Shown here piece after piece: positions 17,633 to 25,886 of a stretch of DNA of 64,000 bases. Under the pieces are notes generated by a model. The model saw only the letters and a list, made by a program, of their open reading frames with translations. It did no database searches and had not been told where the DNA came from. This DNA comes from Allobaileyella intestinalis (GTDB lineage: Bacteria; Bacillota; Clostridia; Peptostreptococcales; Anaerovoracaceae): assembly GCF_009695865.1 (NCBI RefSeq), contig NZ_VUNB01000002.1:124001-188000 (forward strand), written 5' to 3'. Both the position numbers and the translations under genes were made by a program. Positions within the stretch are counted from its first letter, which is position 1; every line of letters begins with the position of its first letter.

Positions 17633-17783
17633 GGTTAAAAAAGGCAGAACTTGCGGCTATGCATCAACTGCAGACTTATCTGATGATAAAATGAGAGCTG
17701 AAGCAGAACGGTTGATTAAGCTCCTCAAAATCAGAGGAATGGCAGAAGAGGCACAAGAGATAAGAGATATGACAAGCAAGTAA
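17619..17783 (+). CDS. Small helical protein, 54 residues
   Basis: Reads M-A-T-T and then a charged helical sequence ('DDKMRAEAERLIKLLKIRG'). Its upstream region and first four codons are those of the 143-residue gene at 10382; after that the two are unrelated. The ribosome site is weakened relative to unit A (AAAGCA instead of AAAGGA). No family recognised; it may be a cargo gene fused to a shared leader. Confidence 0.45.
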   Translation: MATTMVKKGRTCGYASTADLSDDKMRAEAERLIKLLKIRGMAEEAQEIRDMTSK

Positions 17784-18038
17784 AAAAGTTATTATTGCTA
17801 ACAAATATGCTGAAATACAGACATAAAAAGAACCTGTTAGTATCGGTCGACAGGGGAGAACTACGAGTGGATTGACATGTGTGAAGGCTTCGCAACTCTA
17901 AAATAAAAAGCTTTTTCGTTGCAAAAAAATGCCATTGGATTATTTTGCCCAATTAAACTGCGGGTTCAGTGATGTTTCTTCATCTGTGGTATATAATCCG
18001 TTTGTGACATGAGGAAGGATTAATTGGAGGTGAAATAC

Positions 18039-18548
18039 ATGAAATATACATCTGCTGAAGCAAATAAACTGCTCAAAACACTCGAAAACAAAAGGAACAA
18101 CATTCTTCGGAGAGAAGACAAGGCTTCGAAGTTCAAGGTTTCATCTACTGAAAATGTCGAAGACCTCAGGCCAGAGTATGACTTCGCAAAGACTCAGAAA
18201 GAACTTGCGTTGATTAACGCGAAGATACGCAAGATAAAGCACGCAATCAACATGTTTAACGTGACACATACGCTGCCGGGGTTTGGTGACCTGACAATAG
18301 ACCAGGCGCTGGTTTATATGCCTCAGCTCAGAGAAGAAATAAGAAAACTCAACGACATGGCGTCTTCACTCCCAAGGGAAAGGATAGAAGACTTCCGCTC
18401 AAACATAGTCGACTATTCGATAGCGAATTTCGATATAGATGAAGCGGTGTCTGCATATGAGGAAGAAAGTGAACGACTCACTTTGCTTCAGCTTGCTCTG
18501 GACAAGGCAAACACCACCGAAACAATAGAAATAGAAGAGGTTCTCTGA
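18039..18548 (+). CDS. Conserved-looking coiled-coil protein, 169 residues
   Basis: Strongly helical with long charged heptads (residues 1-80 and 95-165), no membrane segment or signal. It ends 'ALDKANTTETIEIEEVL'. The architecture resembles small Firmicute proteins of unknown function found near HTH genes; I cannot assign a family. GGAGG at 18026-18030 is eight bases before the ATG at 18039. A TATAAT at 17992-17997 may be its -10 element, without a clear -35. Confidence 0.6.
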   Translation: MKYTSAEANKLLKTLENKRNNILRREDKASKFKVSSTENVEDLRPEYDFAKTQKELALINAKIRKIKHAINMFNVTHTLPGFGDLTIDQALVYMPQLREEIRKLNDMASSLPRERIEDFRSNIVDYSIANFDIDEAVSAYEEESERLTLLQLALDKANTTETIEIEEVL

Positions 18549-18792
18549 CAGAGGTGGGCCTTTCCGGAACTGCTGACAGATTGGTCGAGCATACTCACTG
18601 TGGCGCATTATTATGTTTGAGTCCAATGTCATTGATTTGAAGTTATTGCGTTTGTTATTAGTTATCTGTGAATGTTCATGCAATTTCAGATCAACGAGTA
18701 TACCTTTCTTCAACAGTTCGAAAACTTTTTGCGGCGGAGGTTCGGTTACATGTCGCAATTCAAAAAGAATACATTCTAAACCAACAGTTTAG

Positions 18793-18821
18793 TTCACAAA
18801 CAGGAGGTAATAGTGTATACT
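18793..18821 (+). promoter_or_regulatory. Promoter of the HTH gene
   Basis: TTCACA (18793-18798), a 17-base spacer, then TATACT (18816-18821), about 50 bases before the ATG at 18872. The 240 bases before it, back to 18549, show no gene I can support. Confidence 0.65.
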
Positions 18822-18871
18822 CGAGTACCGCAGTTATGTTAAGCGCTGAACGAGAAGGGGTGATACACATT

Positions 18872-19285
18872 ATGGAACAACTGAATACCTTCCGTAAGCC
18901 CGTCAGACGGGTGGACATCTCTATCAACATGGAGAAGACCGGAGCTAACATCAGGAACCTGGTGAAAGCAAGCGGCTACTCTGTGAGAGATATCATGACT
19001 ATCACCGGTATATCAACTGAACAGGCGATATACAAGTGGTACAGGGGTGAGTCGATACCCGCTCTTGAGACAATGTTGATACTTGCCAATGCACTAGGCA
19101 TTGAGTTAAAGGAACTCCTCGTCATAGACGGGGAGTTTAATAATTATGGGATGTATGATGGATTATCTAACGAAATAATGGGCAGTTCGGGACTGACGAA
19201 GCTCAAGTCAAGAATCTCAAGAAATCAATGGGTTGAGAGGTTTTTGGACCCAGGTTCATTCCTTGTCATCTCCACCATTTTTTGA
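18872..19285 (+). CDS. XRE-type helix-turn-helix protein running into an ssrA-end repeat
   Basis: A 137-residue protein with an XRE-like HTH at residues 20-75 ('TGANIRNLVKASGYSVRDI', 'ALETMLILANALGIELKEL'). AAGGGG lies upstream of the ATG; an open frame continues upstream to 18668 but includes the promoter. The last 14 residues are translated from the ssrA 3'-end copy at 19245-19285, so the original stop has been lost and the gene now ends inside the repeat. It is probably a regulator left from an integrated element. Confidence 0.7.
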   Translation: MEQLNTFRKPVRRVDISINMEKTGANIRNLVKASGYSVRDIMTITGISTEQAIYKWYRGESIPALETMLILANALGIELKELLVIDGEFNNYGMYDGLSNEIMGSSGLTKLKSRISRNQWVERFLDPGSFLVISTIF

Positions 19286-19351
19286 GGTTCAGAGGTAAAA
19301 CTCTGAACCTTTTACATTGCAACGAATTCCGCTGATTTCAATGGCCAACGG
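19245..19351 (+). repeat. Repeat unit C: third ssrA 3'-end copy
   Basis: Starts TTGGACCCAGGTTC, reaches CTCCACCA at 19271-19278, then repeats the first terminator and flank of units A and B up to 'aatggccaacgg', where similarity ends. In this copy the hairpin arms are fully complementary (GGTTCAGAG/CTCTGAACC); units A and B have one wobble pair. It may be the distal boundary of the accretion zone. Confidence 0.8.
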
Positions 19352-19370
19352 GGGGTAATTATGTTGAAGG

Positions 19371-19460
19371 TGAATTGAAAGACAGCTGATCAATTCATTG
19401 AAAGAACAGCCCGGTATGATTGCTCCCGGCAAAGTCAAGGTCTACAATGTAATTCAATAG
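19371..19460 (+). pseudogene. Possible 3' remnant upstream of arsM
   Basis: About 29 codons in one frame end at 19458-19460 and read 'LINSLKEQPGMIAPG', then 'KVKVYNVIQ'. There is no start. It could be the tail of a gene lost when element C integrated or decayed. Too short to name. Confidence 0.3.
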
Positions 19461-19489
19461 TTGATTCCAATGAAGCAAAGGAGGTACCA

Positions 19490-20533
19490 ATGAAGAACAC
19501 TCACGAATTGGTAAAAGAATACTACAGTGCCGCCAGCACCGAGAATGACGGTCAGCTGGCCACTTCTGTATGTTGCTGTTCATCCCACGGAGTGAGCCGG
19601 CAGGTCAAGGAAATCTCCGCACAGCTCCCCGACGAGATTCTCACGAAATACTACGGCTGCGGTTCACCTTTGCCAGACGGTCTAGAGGGCTGCACAGTGC
19701 TGGACCTCGGCTGCGGCACCGGCCGCGACTGCTACGTTGCGGCAAAGCTCGTGGGACCGTCCGGACGTGTGATTGGGGTGGACATGAACGATGACCAGCT
19801 GTCCATAGCTGAAAAATACCATCAGGAGATAGCAGACCGGTGGGGATTCGATAACGTGGAGTTTCGAAAAGGGTATATCGAAGACCTGAAGAGTGCGGGT
19901 ATCCAGGACGGATCGGTAGACGTGGTGATCTCCAACTGCGTGATCAACCTAGCTGATGAAAAGCAGAAGATTTTCAGTGAGATCTGGCGTGTCTTAAAGA
20001 ACGGCGGAGAGTTGTACTTCAGCGACATTTTCGCTGACAGGAGAGTGCCTGACGAAATAAACCATGACCCTGTACTCCTTGGCGAGTGCCTGGGAGGCAG
20101 TATGTATGTGGAGGACTTCCGACGCATGCTGTATAAGGCCGGATGGAACGACTACCGCGTGGTATCATGCACCGACGTGCCGATCAACAACAGGGAGATC
20201 GAGGAAAAAGTTGGCAACATCAGCTACACTTCCGATACCATCAGGGCTGTGAAGCTGCCGGATCTTATCGAGGATGCAGCTGAGAATTATGGCCAATTTA
20301 TCCGCTACGACGGTGGAATCCATGAGCACGAGCACAGCTGGTCCCTGGATATGAACCACACATTCATCAAAGGCCTTCCGGTATCAGTATCAGGAAACAC
20401 CTGCGCCATGATACAGCACACCCGCTTTAGCAGATACTTCACGGTGTTTGGCGACCGGAGTCATCACTTCGGATGGTTCGAGGAGCCAGAAAACTGCTGT
20501 AGTAGCGAGGACGGATCCGAGGGGTGCTGTTAA
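19490..20533 (+). CDS. arsM: Arsenite methyltransferase ArsM
   Basis: A SAM-dependent enzyme that methylates As(III), an arsenic detoxification step. 347 residues. The SAM loop DLGCGTG is at 72-78, and the As(III)-binding cysteines match C57, C150 ('ISNC') and C200 ('LLGEC'). A CCC run at 28-30 and a cysteine-rich tail (CCSSEDGSEGCC) add thiol sites, common in prokaryotic ArsM. AAAGGAGG precedes the ATG. No arsR, acr3 or arsC is next to it, so it stands alone at the edge of the accretion zone. Confidence 0.93.
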   Translation: MKNTHELVKEYYSAASTENDGQLATSVCCCSSHGVSRQVKEISAQLPDEILTKYYGCGSPLPDGLEGCTVLDLGCGTGRDCYVAAKLVGPSGRVIGVDMNDDQLSIAEKYHQEIADRWGFDNVEFRKGYIEDLKSAGIQDGSVDVVISNCVINLADEKQKIFSEIWRVLKNGGELYFSDIFADRRVPDEINHDPVLLGECLGGSMYVEDFRRMLYKAGWNDYRVVSCTDVPINNREIEEKVGNISYTSDTIRAVKLPDLIEDAAENYGQFIRYDGGIHEHEHSWSLDMNHTFIKGLPVSVSGNTCAMIQHTRFSRYFTVFGDRSHHFGWFEEPENCCSSEDGSEGCC

Positions 20534-20579
20534 TCGGTGGTTATTTAGAAAACAATAAATCGAAAGTTGAAGAACCACA

Positions 20580-21263
20580 ATGATTGAAGATGAAGTATTC
20601 CGTAGAAAAAGGTTTATACCGGAAAAAATGAAGAGCTTCGGCTTTCAGAAGGTCGGTGAGCAATATATTTATGAAGTGGATTTCATGAATAACGAATTCC
20701 ATGCAATCCTCTCTGTGTCCGGGAAAGGGAGTATCGACGGTAAAGTTATCGATAAAATGAATGATGAAGAGTACGCCCAACTCAGATCAGAAAATTTCAA
20801 TGGGGCTTATGTGAATTCTGTTCGAGAGGCTTACAGACAGTTGCTTGAAAGTGTTAGTAAAGAAATCTGTGAGGCTGTTTTCTTTGCTTCTGGTCAGGCA
20901 AATCGGATCACAGAAGAGATTCTTAATCGTTTTGATGTTAAACCGGATTTTCCTTGGGACGAGAAAACATACCAGTCATATGGTGTGTTTAGGCATGAGA
21001 ATAACAGAAAATGGTTCGCACTTATTATGAATGTAAAAAGAAAGACATTGCTAAAAAATCAGGATAATACTCCAATAGACATTATTAATGTGAAATCTGA
21101 TACATTGGAAGAAAATGTCAGGCAGTATGCAGAGAGTATATTCCCTGGATACCACATGAATCATAAAACATGGATTTCAATCATATTAGATGATTCCTTG
21201 GACGATGAAACGGTGATGTCCTTTGTAAAACAAAGCTATGCACTGACCACTGACCGGAGATGA
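20580..21263 (+). CDS. MmcQ/YjbR-like (CyaY-fold) protein
   Basis: A 227-residue protein. The C-terminal half ('FDVKPDFPWDEKTYQSYGVFRH', 'NRKWFALIMNVKRKTL', 'NVKSD', 'GYHMNHKTWISIILD') matches the MmcQ/YjbR family, often called DNA-binding because of its CyaY-like fold. The N-terminal 100 residues are an extra domain also seen in longer members. The ribosome site is weak. The gene is more AT-rich than its neighbours. Its role is unknown. Confidence 0.75.
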   Translation: MIEDEVFRRKRFIPEKMKSFGFQKVGEQYIYEVDFMNNEFHAILSVSGKGSIDGKVIDKMNDEEYAQLRSENFNGAYVNSVREAYRQLLESVSKEICEAVFFASGQANRITEEILNRFDVKPDFPWDEKTYQSYGVFRHENNRKWFALIMNVKRKTLLKNQDNTPIDIINVKSDTLEENVRQYAESIFPGYHMNHKTWISIILDDSLDDETVMSFVKQSYALTTDRR

Positions 21264-21330
21264 ATTCCCGTTTGTCGAAATGAAATAATTAAATCAAACG
21301 CACCGCTAATCATAATTTATGGAGGATGCT

Positions 21331-21822
21331 ATGTTGAGAATAAGATGCGGAACAGATCGGGATTATCACCGGATCATGGAGATTTACAGATATGCACAGG
21401 ATTTTATGATTCAATCTGGGAATCCCAACCAATGGGGGCATTTTTACCCAGATTCAAGTCTGATAAAGTCCGATATACAAAACGGTGTGTGCAGAGTGAT
21501 CTTCGACGAAAGTGGAATACATGGCGTGTTCGCTGTATTCGAGGGAGCAGATCCAACATACCAGAATATTGAAGATGGTCAATGGTTGAATGACGAACCG
21601 TATGTGACGATCCACAGAATAGCGGGAGACGGTCAGATCCACGGATTGCTTCGATGTGCTGTGGAATATTGCAAGCTAAAATCTTCAAATATCAGGATAG
21701 ATACACATAATGACAACCATTTGATGCAGAGGGCGATAGAGAAAAATGGATTCAAGAAGTGTGGCACCATACATGTTGCTGATGGATCACCAAGAATAGC
21801 TTATCAATGGTCACAGCCATAG
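21331..21822 (+). CDS. GNAT family N-acetyltransferase
   Basis: A 163-residue acetyltransferase. Typical blocks: 'IMEIYRYAQDFMIQSGNPNQWG' at the start, 'VTIHRIAGDGQIHGLLRCAVEYC' as the acetyl-CoA region, and 'NDNHLMQRAIEKNGFKKCGTI' near the end. GGAGG lies just before the ATG at 21331; the in-frame ATG at 21319 overlaps that site. Substrate unknown. It belongs to the AT-richer accessory stretch with the YjbR-like gene. Confidence 0.85.
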   Translation: MLRIRCGTDRDYHRIMEIYRYAQDFMIQSGNPNQWGHFYPDSSLIKSDIQNGVCRVIFDESGIHGVFAVFEGADPTYQNIEDGQWLNDEPYVTIHRIAGDGQIHGLLRCAVEYCKLKSSNIRIDTHNDNHLMQRAIEKNGFKKCGTIHVADGSPRIAYQWSQP

Positions 21823-21968
21823 ATTACAATGAGTTTTTTAGACGATAACCCCGAGATTCAAGATTGTATGTTCTCGCTGTATGCCAATCAAAAAACATTG
21901 ATTTATTACGGCGTGATTCAGAATCTCCTGATTCTCGCCGTATATCTTTGGCTTAATATTGCGAAAAG

Positions 21969-22035
21969 AGGCATCTGTACTCTGCATTTTTGCTCGAGTA
22001 AATTAGATTTGAAGAATACAGAAATACAGATGCCT
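21969..22035. repeat. Inverted repeat, 11-base arms
   Basis: AGGCATCTGTA (21969-21979) and TACAGATGCCT (22025-22035) are perfect inverted copies about 45 bases apart, between the GNAT gene and the pseudogene. It could be a large stem-loop or the end of a small element. The stretch 21823-22040 otherwise holds no gene I support. Confidence 0.5.
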
Positions 22036-22040
22036 TAAAA

Positions 22041-22440
22041 TCACACTCCTAATAGCCTGCGAATCCGCTCTCCCCGCTTTGCGTGGCTCAGGAGATTATC
22101 GATTTTTTTCAACTCATTATCGTCATAGAAACCTTTCACCAGCTTTCCTGACACCTCCTTCCGGATCGGTGTTTGTATGAACGCCCATGGCATTCTCTCT
22201 TTTAATGCCTTTTTCTTTCTGGCCAGCTCACCTTCTAACTTGGAAATGAGTTCCTGAGTTTCTTCACCCTCGTATTTACCGCCGATGTTCAGGCCTTTTC
22301 TGTAGATGAACCCACGTTGTCCGCCTGGTCAAACCGGATAACGTAAGGCTCCCACTCTCTGAAGGTCTCTTCAGGGTCGGCTGACCGTTCAATAAACACT
22401 TTATGTACAAAGTTAATGTGGTATAATGGCCCCTGTCGTG
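22041..22440 (-). pseudogene. Frameshifted, 5'-truncated gene of unknown family
   Basis: Read leftwards, one frame gives a coherent protein piece with 'HINFVHKVFIERSADPEET' and 'EPYVIRFDQADNV'. Near 22310 the sense frame shifts and continues as 'FIYRKGLNIGGKYEGEETQE' through 'KALKERMPWAFIQTP' to a TGA at 22041-22043. No start is present at the 5' side, which ends near the aminotransferase promoter region. It looks like a recently broken gene. I do not recognise the family. Confidence 0.6.
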
Positions 22441-22535
22441 TGCCCTTCCTGAAGAAATGACTTTATGAAAAAGTTCCTCCGGCAGGGCGGAGGCTTGCGG
22501 GGCATCGGCAGAAAATCACTGGAGAGAAGTGGAGA

Positions 22536-23378
22536 ATGGAACGATATACATCTGGCAAAGTAGTGAAGAACGGACAGGTTATTGATGAAAGTCTGTTCCA
22601 GGTTGAAAGTAACAAAGGGGATGATTATGTATACGATGTCATCCGGGTAATAGACGGGAAACCCCTTTTTGCAGAGGACCATTACAACAGGCTGGTCCGC
22701 TCTCTGCAGGGCGTGGGGAAAAAACCTGTTTTTTCTCTGGAGGAAATGAACAGGCTGATTTGCCTTCTTCTTCAATCCAACAATGTCCGGAATGACAATG
22801 TGAAGATAATAATATCCAGCAGCAACGGAGAGGATGATGTTTATCTTAAGCTCATGAACGCTGTGTACCCGGATCCCGAGGCCTATGAAAATGGCGTGGA
22901 CACTGAGTTTTACATGGCGGTCCGCATAAAACCACATATCAAAAGACGGAATCTGGCTCTACGGGAGGCAACCAACAAGATTATCGAGCAGGATAATGTG
23001 TTCGAAGTCATCCTCACGGACACAGATGGAAACATTACAGAAGGAAGCCGTTCAAACATCTTTTTCATCCGGGGAGAGGAAGTTTACACCTGCAGTGAGG
23101 CAGGGGTGCTCCAGGGAGTTACCAGGAAAAAGATTGTGGATATTTGCAGGGATAACGGAATCAAAGTAGAAGAGTGTACGATTCCCGAAAGTTCCGTAAA
23201 TAGTTTCGATGCAGGATTTATCAGCGGAACATCTCCAAAAGTCCTTCCCATCAGGAGAATCGGGGAGGTGGAACTGGATGTGCATAACAGCCTTCTGCGC
23301 AGAATTATGAAGCTCTACGATGAGCAGGTGGAAAAGTCCTGCGCTTCCTGGACCACAGAAACAGAAAACCACAAATAA
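22536..23378 (+). CDS. Class IV aminotransferase (PLP)
   Basis: A 280-residue fold-type IV PLP enzyme, the family of branched-chain aminotransferases, D-amino acid aminotransferases and aminodeoxychorismate lyases. The catalytic lysine should be K136 in 'IKRRN', aligned with 'IKSLN' of the family. 'GNITEGSRSNIFFI' (PLP phosphate region) and 'GVLQGVTRKKIVDI' are typical. It differs from close BCAT sequences in several positions, so the substrate is open. It is the first gene of apparently normal composition after the accessory zone. Confidence 0.85.
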   Translation: MERYTSGKVVKNGQVIDESLFQVESNKGDDYVYDVIRVIDGKPLFAEDHYNRLVRSLQGVGKKPVFSLEEMNRLICLLLQSNNVRNDNVKIIISSSNGEDDVYLKLMNAVYPDPEAYENGVDTEFYMAVRIKPHIKRRNLALREATNKIIEQDNVFEVILTDTDGNITEGSRSNIFFIRGEEVYTCSEAGVLQGVTRKKIVDICRDNGIKVEECTIPESSVNSFDAGFISGTSPKVLPIRRIGEVELDVHNSLLRRIMKLYDEQVEKSCASWTTETENHK

Positions 23379-23410
23379 CCTCCGTATTAAATACAAATTA
23401 AATACAAGGA

Positions 23411-23455
23411 AAAACAGGTCATTTGCGATGCAAATTCGTGGATGGCCTGTTTTAG
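23411..23455 (+). terminator. Terminator after the aminotransferase
   Basis: AAACAGGTCAT and ATGGCCTGTTTT form the stem, with one wobble, and a short T-run. The following 23460-23600 is very AT-rich and may hold the promoter of the next gene. Confidence 0.6.
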
Positions 23456-23626
23456 TGCATGAAATTATTCGTCATTATTGAATATATACAATAAAATGAG
23501 ATTTTAATCCGAAAAAATAGAAATATCACATTAAATGATGTTGATATTCATATATAAATAGCAATAAAATCATCATAAATAAACAAGAACGCGGAACCAA
23601 TATCTCTGTCTGGAGGAACTACAGAT

Positions 23627-24592
23627 ATGAAGAAATATGACGTGACAGCTTTGGGAGAGTTGCTGGTTGATTTTACGGAGAACGGCATCTCTGAACAAGG
23701 AAATGCTTTGTTCGAAGCCAATCCTGGAGGAGCTCCGTGCAACGTTCTGTCCATGCTTCAGAAGCTGGGGAAACGAACTGCCTTCATTGGAAAAGTCGGT
23801 CAGGATGCCTTCGGCCTCAGGCTGAAGCAGGCGGCTGCAGAGCAGGGAATCGATGTGGAAGGGGTGTTTCTGGATCAGAATGTGCCTACCACCCTTGCCC
23901 TTGTGTCGAAGCTTCCAGACGGTGACAGAGATTTTTCCTTCTACCGCAGCCCGGGAGCAGACATGATGCTCAGAACTGAAGAGCTGGACAGGGAGAAAGT
24001 GAAATCTTCCAGGATTTTTCATTTCGGTTCTCTATCCATGACGGGAGAGCCTGTTCGCAGTGCTACCAGGGAAGCAGTGAGAGCGGCTGAGGATGCAGGA
24101 GTAATCCGTTCCTTCGACCCTAACCTCAGGCTGCCCCTCTGGCCTTTTGAGGAAGCAGCCAGAGAACAGATATCCTGGGGAATGGCTCACTGCGATGTTC
24201 TGAAAATTTCTGACAACGAAATCCGGTGGTTTACAGGCTGTGAAGATTTCGATGAAGGGGTCAGGACCCTGAAGACTGCTTATCCGGGAATCCCCATGAT
24301 CTGCCTTTCAATGGGTGCAGATGGAAGCCGGGTGTACTGTGAAGGAAAGCAGGTCCAGGCAGGTGCATTCAAGACCAGGGCAATTGAAACCACCGGCGCA
24401 GGGGATACTTTCTGTGCCTGCGTGCTGAACACAGTGCTGGACCACGGCCTTGAGGGATGGACAGAGGAAGAACTGAAAAACATGCTGAGATTTGCCAATG
24501 CAGCGGCTTCTATTGTAACGACCAGGAAGGGCGCACTAAGGGTGATGCCTGAAGAGGAAGAAGTGAGGAAACTGCTCCGGGAGCAGAACTAG
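23627..24592 (+). CDS. PfkB-family sugar kinase, probably fructokinase
   Basis: A 321-residue ribokinase-fold kinase. Signature 1 is 'GGAPCNVLSMLQKLGKRTAF' near residue 34; signature 2 is 'TTGAGDTFCACVLN', with the catalytic aspartate in GAGD. The N-terminal 'ALGELLVDFTENG' and 'ANPGGAP' are typical of fructokinases (ScrK). GGAGG precedes the ATG. The next gene was a GH13 enzyme of the amylosucrase/sucrose-hydrolase type, so sucrose or fructose use is likely, though that partner is now broken. Confidence 0.88.
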   Translation: MKKYDVTALGELLVDFTENGISEQGNALFEANPGGAPCNVLSMLQKLGKRTAFIGKVGQDAFGLRLKQAAAEQGIDVEGVFLDQNVPTTLALVSKLPDGDRDFSFYRSPGADMMLRTEELDREKVKSSRIFHFGSLSMTGEPVRSATREAVRAAEDAGVIRSFDPNLRLPLWPFEEAAREQISWGMAHCDVLKISDNEIRWFTGCEDFDEGVRTLKTAYPGIPMICLSMGADGSRVYCEGKQVQAGAFKTRAIETTGAGDTFCACVLNTVLDHGLEGWTEEELKNMLRFANAAASIVTTRKGALRVMPEEEEVRKLLREQN

Positions 24593-24596
24593 CTGA

Positions 24597-25058
24597 ATGA
24601 TCCGCCTCCTTGCAGGGTGGCAGAACGGGGATGGAACCATGAAGGAAACCACATTCGAAGAGCGGCTGGGATACATGGTTTATACTGAGCAGTTTGCCGG
24701 CAATCTGGAGGGCGTGAGGGAGCACCTGGAATATCTGCGGGAACTGGGGGTGAACTATCTCCACCTCATGCCCCTGCTGGAAAGCCCGGAAGGAAAAAGC
24801 GACGGTGGATACGCTGTTTCCGATTTCTGGAAGGTGGAGCCGGCACTGGGAACAATGGAAGATCTGGGAAATTTGTCAGATGCCTGCCACAGAAAGGGCA
24901 TCTGTGTGTGCTTGGATTTCGTCATGAATCACACCAGCGATGAACATGAATGGGCCCGCCGGGCCAAGAATGGAGAGAAAGAGTTTCAGGACCGCTACTT
25001 CTTCTATGACAACTGGGATATACCAAATGCCATGGATACAATTCCAGCATTTATGTAA
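24597..25058 (+). pseudogene. Fragment of a GH13 amylosucrase/sucrose hydrolase-like gene
   Basis: About 150 codons match the early catalytic barrel of amylosucrase-type GH13 enzymes: 'LGYMVYTEQFAGNLEGV', 'GVNYLHLMPLLESPEG', 'DGGYAVSDFWKVEPALGTME', and conserved region I 'DFVMNHTSD'. The family's first 80-100 residues are absent, and the frame stops soon after '[10 protein letters not shown]'. The catalytic aspartate and glutamate regions are therefore missing. At 25030-25055 the sequence switches to ptsI in another frame. The fragment follows the fructokinase gene by four bases. Confidence 0.85.
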
Positions 25059-25825
25059 ATCCGACGGCTGACATCCTGAAGGTGATGCTCGAACGTCAGG
25101 AACAGGACAAAAAGGAAGAAGCTCTGCTGAAGGATCTGAAAGGCAAGGAAAGCGTAACCGTAGACGGCAGGAAAATCAAGATTTACGCCAACATAGGCGG
25201 ACCTGAGGATGTGGAAGCTGTTCTGGAAAATGATGCAGAAGGAGTTGGCCTTTTCCGCTCTGAATTTGTCTATCTGAATACCAAGGGCAATCCGCCCTCA
25301 GAAGAAGAGCAGTTCAACGCTTATAAAGAAGTCCTTGAGGCTCTGGCTCCACGGAAAGTTGTAATCAGAACCTGTGATATCGGTGCAGATAAACAGGTGG
25401 GATACATGAATCTTGACCAGGAAGCCAACCCTGCCATGGGATTCAGGGCTATCCGGATCTGCCTGACAAGGAAGGACTTTTTCAAAACTCAGCTGAGAGC
25501 CCTTCTCAGGGCTTCTGCCTATGGCAACCTTGCAGTGATGTTCCCTATGATAATCAGCGTACGGGAACTGGTTTCTGCCAGGGAGCTGATGGATGAGTGC
25601 CGGAAAGAACTGGAACAGGAAGGAGTACCAACGGGGCCGGTAGAAGTTGGAATCATGGTAGAGACGCCGGCGGCAGTACTGATTGCCGATGACCTGGCAG
25701 AACACTGCGATTTCTTCTCTATCGGTACAAACGACCTGACTCAGTATACTCTGGCTGTGGACCGGCAGAATGACAAGCTGGATCTAAGCCTTCCAGAGAA
25801 AGTGGAAGAAGAAAATTTCCATTAA
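25049..25825 (+). pseudogene. ptsI: Fragment of PTS enzyme I
   Basis: About 258 codons match the PEP-binding part of enzyme I: 'VNPTADIL', '[20 protein letters not shown]', '[10 protein letters not shown]', '[17 protein letters not shown]', '[10 protein letters not shown]', '[19 protein letters not shown]'. The N-terminal domain with the phosphorylated histidine is missing. The C-terminus breaks off after DRQND, where about 100 more residues are expected. It cannot be a working enzyme I. The junction with the GH13 fragment shows one deletion removed the 3' part of one gene and the 5' part of the other. Confidence 0.88.
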
Positions 25826-25848
25826 TTCCATTAATAACAGTGATTACT

Positions 25849-25886
25849 GGCCGCTGCATTATTTCAGAATGCAGCGGCCTTAAAAC
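25849..25886 (+). terminator. Strong hairpin after the ptsI fragment
   Basis: Twelve-base arms GGCCGCTGCATT (25849-25860) and AATGCAGCGGCC (25868-25879) pair perfectly; the U-tract is poor. From here to 26394 (about 510 bases) I see no convincing gene, only a second possible hairpin at 26142-26184 (CCCTGA…TTCAGGG, then TTTTTT). Confidence 0.65.

Noticed and set aside
21829-22038. A 69-codon frame after the GNAT gene
   Set aside because: No ribosome site and an odd composition; its end lies within the right arm of an inverted repeat, so chance is more likely.
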